From Yeguia hominis (GTDB taxonomy: Bacteria > Bacillota > Clostridia > Oscillospirales > Acutalibacteraceae), in NCBI RefSeq assembly GCF_014384705.1, contig NZ_JACRSN010000028.1, positions 1 to 16,619 of the forward strand: DNA of 16,619 bases. The letters run 5' to 3'. Below the pieces are notes generated by a model. The model had not been told where the DNA came from. It ran no database searches and saw only the letters and a list, made by a program, of their open reading frames with translations. The position numbers and the translations under genes were made by a program. The number at the start of each line of letters is the position of its first letter. The stretch's first letter is position 1. This document shows, one piece after another, positions 13,928 through 16,619 of this stretch.

Positions 13928-14677
13928 ATGGCAGTAGTATCAATGAAACAGCTTTTGGAGGCCGGCGTCCATTTCGGCCACCAGACCAGAAGATGGAACC
14001 CGAAAATGGCACCGTACATTTTCACGGAGCGCAACGGGATTTACATCATCGACCTGCAGAAGACCGTTCGCAAACTGGAAGATGCGTACAACTTTGTCCG
14101 CGACCTTTCCATGGAAGGCAAATCGGTTCTGTTTGTCGGAACGAAAAAGCAGGCACAGGCTTCCGTGAAGGAAGAGGCAGAGCGCGCAGGTGCGTTTTAT
14201 GTCAATGCCCGTTGGCTGGGCGGCATGCTCACAAACTTCCGCACCATCCGCCGCAGAGTCGAACGCCTGTATCAGCTGCGTAAAATGGAAGAAGACGGCA
14301 CGTTTGATCTGCTCCCGAAGAAGGAAGTTATCAAACTGCGGTTGGAAATTGAAAAACTCGAGAAATTCCTCGGCGGCGTAACCGAAATGCGGCAGCTTCC
14401 GGGCGCGCTCTTCATTGTGGATCCGCGCAAGGAACGCATTGCAGTTGCCGAAGCGAAGAAACTCGGTATTCCGATCGTCGCAATCGTCGACACCAACTGC
14501 GATCCGGATGAGATCGACTATGTGATCCCGGGCAACGACGACGCCATCCGTGCGGTAAAGCTGATTTCCAGCGCGGTTGCCAATGCAATCATTGAAGGCC
14601 GCGAGGGCCGTATGGGCGCTGCTGCAGAAGAAGCAGAGGCCGCTGAGGCTGAGGAAGCTGCAGAGGCTGCTGAATAA
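13928..14677 (+). CDS. rpsB: 30S ribosomal protein S2
   Basis: S2 (249 aa) binds the 30S subunit between head and body and is needed for S1 and mRNA docking. Family motifs are seen along the length: MKQLLEAGVHFGHQTRRWNP, KMAPYIFTERNGIYIIDLQK, FVGTKKQAQ, ARWLGGMLTNFRTI, LPGALFIVDPRKE and PIVAIVDTNCDPD. The last 20 residues are an Ala/Glu tail made of repeated AEE and EAA units, a variable feature of S2 C-termini. Start ATG 13928 lies 7 nt after AAAGGAGGA. tsf follows after 96 nt with a hairpin between, as in the standard rpsB-tsf operon. Confidence 0.98.
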   Translation: MAVVSMKQLLEAGVHFGHQTRRWNPKMAPYIFTERNGIYIIDLQKTVRKLEDAYNFVRDLSMEGKSVLFVGTKKQAQASVKEEAERAGAFYVNARWLGGMLTNFRTIRRRVERLYQLRKMEEDGTFDLLPKKEVIKLRLEIEKLEKFLGGVTEMRQLPGALFIVDPRKERIAVAEAKKLGIPIVAIVDTNCDPDEIDYVIPGNDDAIRAVKLISSAVANAIIEGREGRMGAAAEEAEAAEAEEAAEAAE

Positions 14678-14696
14678 GCATTTGCATCGGAAGTGT

Positions 14697-14740
14697 AAGT
14701 CCGCCGGTACAGCCGAAGCCGGCTGACGGCGGACTTTTAT
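14697..14740 (+). terminator. Hairpin between rpsB and tsf (attenuator or weak terminator)
   Basis: AAGTCCGCCG (14697-14706) pairs perfectly with CGGCGGACTT (14727-14736). An inner AGCCG/CGGCT stem has the loop AAGC. Only a short TTTTAT follows, so termination is likely partial. It may set the ratio of S2 to EF-Ts or stabilise the rpsB mRNA end. Confidence 0.7.
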
Positions 14741-14773
14741 AGAGAGAATATAAAAGAATCGGAGGAAATAGGA

Positions 14774-15691
14774 ATGGCATCATTTACAGCGAAAGACGTT
14801 GCTGCGCTGCGCGAGAAGACCGGCTGCGGCATGATGGATTGCAAAAAAGCATTGACACAGTCGAACGGCGATATGGAAGCCGCGATCGATTTTCTGAGAG
14901 AAAAAGGCCTTGCTGCTGCGACGAAAAAAGCTGGCAGAATCGCTGCGGAAGGTATGGCGTATGCATTCGTCGCAGATTGCGGCAATGTTGCGGTAGCGAT
15001 CGAAGTGAACGCAGAGACGGACTTTGTTGCGAAGAACGCAGAGTTCAAAGCGTTTGTTGAGACTTGTGCCCAGACGGTTGCAAAACAGAATCCGGCCGAT
15101 GTTGAGGCGCTGCTTGCCTGTAAGGCAGAAGGTTCTGAGCAGACTGTTGACGCGTTGCTGAAAGAGAAAATTTTGACGATCGGCGAGAACATCAAGGTTC
15201 GCCGCTTTGAGCGTTTTGAAGGTGCGGTAACCGCATATATTCACGCTGCTGGCCGAATCGGCGTTATTGTCAAGTTTGACACCACGCCGGAAATCGCTGC
15301 AACAGAAGGCTTCAAAGAGTATGCAAAGAACGTTGCGATGCAGGTTGCTGCGGCAAATCCGTCCTATGTCAACGAAGCGGCTGTTCCGGCTGAGGTCGTG
15401 GAGCACGAGAAGAAGATCCTCACCGAGCAGGTCATCAACGATGGCAAGCCGGCTGCAATTGCAGAGAAGATTGTCATGGGCCGTATCGGCAAATTCTTCA
15501 AGGAAATCTGCCTGACCGACCAGGCGTACGTGAAGGATCCGGATATTTCGGTACAGAAATATACCGAGAACGTCGCAAAAGAACTGGGCGGCTCGATTGC
15601 AATTTCTGCGTTTGCCCGTTTTGAAAAGGGCGAAGGCCTTGAGAAGCGTTCGGACAACTTTGCAGATGAAGTTGCCAGCATGATTAAATAA
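14774..15691 (+). CDS. tsf: Translation elongation factor Ts
   Basis: EF-Ts (305 aa) is the GDP/GTP exchange factor of EF-Tu. The N-terminal UBA-like domain is FTAKDVAALREKTGCGMMDC with KKAL, followed by the signature EVNAETDFVAKNAEF at about residues 76-90 that inserts into EF-Tu. Two core subdomains and a C-terminal helix (about 250-305, GSIAISAFARFEKGEGLEKR) complete the protein, the usual long form. GGAGGAAA lies 7 nt upstream of the ATG. pyrH and frr often follow tsf; here an IS begins 48 bp after the stop codon. A GCAAAC/GTTTGC hairpin after the stop lacks a T run, so no clear terminator is seen before the IS. Confidence 0.98.
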   Translation: MASFTAKDVAALREKTGCGMMDCKKALTQSNGDMEAAIDFLREKGLAAATKKAGRIAAEGMAYAFVADCGNVAVAIEVNAETDFVAKNAEFKAFVETCAQTVAKQNPADVEALLACKAEGSEQTVDALLKEKILTIGENIKVRRFERFEGAVTAYIHAAGRIGVIVKFDTTPEIAATEGFKEYAKNVAMQVAAANPSYVNEAAVPAEVVEHEKKILTEQVINDGKPAAIAEKIVMGRIGKFFKEICLTDQAYVKDPDISVQKYTENVAKELGGSIAISAFARFEKGEGLEKRSDNFADEVASMIK

Positions 15692-15746
15692 GAACCGCAA
15701 ACGAAATGTTTGCTGTTGCAAATAAAAAGCAGATCAAAATGATATG

Positions 15747-15780
15747 TACCCCCAATACTGGACACGTAGTATTGGGGGTA
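15747..15780 (+). promoter_or_regulatory. IS-tip hairpin covering the orfA ribosome site (right copy)
   Basis: TACCCCCAATACT (15747-15759), loop GGACACGT, and AGTATTGGGGGTA (15768-15780) form a perfect 13-bp stem. The orfA ribosome site GGGGG (15774-15778) is in the 3' arm, 6 nt before the ATG at 15785. Read-through from tsf would fold this stem and should block orfA translation. Confidence 0.75.
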
Positions 15781-15784
15781 TTTT

Positions 15785-16348
15785 ATGAAATATAGTTATG
15801 AATACAAGAAAAAGTGCGTGGAATTGTACCGCCAAGGAAAATGGCCAGAAACACCAGACGGAGTAAACGAAAAACGATTTCATGATACAATTCGGATTTG
15901 GGTTCGAACAGAAGATGCTTGTGGTCCAGAAGCACTGCGACATAAAAATCAAAATAAAGTATGGGCAGCAGAAGAAAAGTATGAGCTAATCGCTAAAATT
16001 TTGGCCGGTGCATCGTGTAGAGAAACGGCAATTTCGGCTGGAATCAGTGACGGCCTCTTGTGCCAATGGGTCAGATGCTATAAAATAAAAGGGTATCAGG
16101 GATTGGTCGCACAACAAAAAGGACGGCCACCCAAGGAGCCTGCCATGAAGAAGAAAATAGTACCAGCAGAACTGACCCCTTCAGAGCGAGAAGAAGTGAT
16201 TCGGCTTAGAGCTGAGAATGAACGTCTGAGAGCGGAGATTGCTGTTGTAAAAAAAGAGATTGCCTTGAGAGAAGAGAAATGCGCAGCGCAACTCAAGGCG
16301 AAAAAGCTGCGCTCGTCCAGAAACTCCGCAAAGAAGGACACAGACTGA
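15785..16348 (+). CDS. IS150-type transposase OrfA
   Basis: This is identical in protein to the left copy (187 aa). Two helix-turn-helix units make up the N-terminal part and a coiled coil (EEVIRLRAENERLRAEI) lies near residues 136-152. The stop codon lies in the overlap with orfB, which runs in the -1 frame. The gene points the same way as rpsB-tsf and starts 93 bp after the tsf stop, so read-through transcription reaches it. Its translation would then depend on the tip hairpin. Confidence 0.93.
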   Translation: MKYSYEYKKKCVELYRQGKWPETPDGVNEKRFHDTIRIWVRTEDACGPEALRHKNQNKVWAAEEKYELIAKILAGASCRETAISAGISDGLLCQWVRCYKIKGYQGLVAQQKGRPPKEPAMKKKIVPAELTPSEREEVIRLRAENERLRAEIAVVKKEIALREEKCAAQLKAKKLRSSRNSAKKDTD

Positions 16349-16619
16349 ATGATTTGCTGGAGGCCATTGAGCTGTCTAGGTCGACATACTATTATGAACT
16401 TGGCAGAATCGATAAAGTCAGAGAACGAAACGCCGAGTTATCGTCCGAAATCGTTTCCGTTTTTAATGAGAACAGGAAACGATATGGCGTAAGAAGGGTA
16501 CATCGGGAGCTTCTGAACCGTGGCTTTCTGGTAAATCACAAGCGTGTCCAGCGAATCATGAATCAGCTTGGACTGTTTGGCAAACGTCCCAAGGAGAAGT
16601 ACCATTCTTACAAAGGCGA
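16279..16619 (+). CDS. IS150-type transposase OrfB, N-terminal fragment (cut by window edge)
   Basis: This is the same N-terminal OrfB part as on the left: GHRLNDLLEAIELSRSTYYY, then NRKRYGVRRVHRELLNRGF and VNHKRVQRIMNQLGLFGKRP. It covers the helix-turn-helix region before the integrase core. ATG 16279 is a possible independent start; the fusion OrfAB would enter this frame at the AAAAAG site at 16301-16306. The catalytic DDE residues are beyond the window. Confidence 0.88.
   Translation, partial: MRSATQGEKAALVQKLRKEGHRLNDLLEAIELSRSTYYYELGRIDKVRERNAELSSEIVSVFNENRKRYGVRRVHRELLNRGFLVNHKRVQRIMNQLGLFGKRPKEKYHSYKG
16300..16306 (+). promoter_or_regulatory. Probable -1 programmed frameshift site (right IS)
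   Basis: G AAA AAG is in frame with orfA (AAA at 16301-16303, AAG at 16304-16306). A -1 slip continues as GCT GCG CTC in the orfB frame. It is the same site as 314-320 in the left copy. Confidence 0.65.

Larger units (their letters stand above)
15740..16619 (+). mobile_element. IS3-family (IS150-group) insertion sequence, partial right copy
   Basis: This is the upstream end of the IS on the plus strand. It starts at TGATATGTACCCCC (15740) and continues with the tip hairpin, orfA and the first part of orfB to the window edge. It is an exact reverse complement of 1-880. The IS lies immediately after tsf and separates it from whatever follows in the operon. The far end of the IS and any target duplication are outside the window. 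Confidence 0.93.

Noticed and set aside
14780..15721. 313-codon minus-strand frame opposite tsf, and a 298-codon frame opposite leuA (5429-6325)
   Set aside because: Shadow frames caused by the codon bias of tsf and leuA. They lack ribosome sites and family motifs.
1..16619. CRISPR arrays, phage structural genes, toxin-antitoxin pairs, rRNA
   Set aside because: I looked for regular repeat-spacer units and familiar motifs in all regions and saw none.

Overview
The window looks like chromosomal DNA of a spore-forming, moderately GC-rich member of the Clostridia (Bacillota), most likely Oscillospirales/Ruminococcaceae-like. This inference rests on a T-box leader ahead of leuA, strong AGGAGG ribosome sites, sigma-A promoters with exact 17-nt spacers, a YlmC/YmxH-type sporulation protein, an ECF sigma factor coupled to a membrane-anchored beta-propeller protein, and a GH51 arabinofuranosidase. 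No 16S gene or other marker fixes the species.

Layout. Both window ends lie inside copies of one IS3-family (IS150-group) insertion sequence. Positions 1-882 are the exact reverse complement of 15738-16619, so the two copies face outward and are cut at mirror-image positions. This is most simply read as an assembly contig ending in a multi-copy IS, although a real inverted pair is possible. Between them lie: a GH51 alpha-L-arabinofuranosidase gene with its own promoter and terminator (1.1-2.7 kb); an XRE regulator divergent from a histidine-phosphatase gene (2.8-4.4 kb); a leucine T-box riboswitch followed by leuA and leuB, with leuC and leuD absent (4.4-7.6 kb); tRNA-Arg(CCG) with its own promoter and terminator (7.6-7.8 kb); a gene-poor scar of about 1.1 kb holding a 3'-truncated ECF sigma gene and ORF remnants (7.7-8.8 kb); a second, intact ECF sigma gene translationally coupled to a one-pass membrane beta-propeller protein on the minus strand (8.9-11.5 kb); a divergent small XRE regulator and a secreted metallo-beta-lactamase-fold lipoprotein with a C-terminal Cys-rich module (11.8-13.3 kb); a YlmC/YmxH PRC-barrel protein (13.4-13.7 kb); and the rpsB-tsf translation genes (13.8-15.7 kb), with the right IS 46 bp after tsf.

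How it works together. leuA and leuB are controlled by tRNA-Leu charging through the T-box. The sigma/propeller pair looks like a cell-surface sensing unit: the propeller protein has a short cytoplasmic N-terminus, one membrane helix and a large outside domain, the layout of an anti-sigma factor. The most interesting non-coding signals are a 13-bp hairpin at the IS tip that holds the orfA ribosome site in its 3' arm, a near-consensus promoter firing antisense into the XRE gene at 2843-3553, a perfect 11-bp operator-like palindrome ahead of the small XRE gene, and the truncated sigma gene with a preserved ECF-type promoter beside a tRNA gene, which suggests a decayed integrative element. I did not find a clear, wholly new system. 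The sigma/beta-propeller module and the relic next to tRNA-Arg are the best candidates for follow-up.
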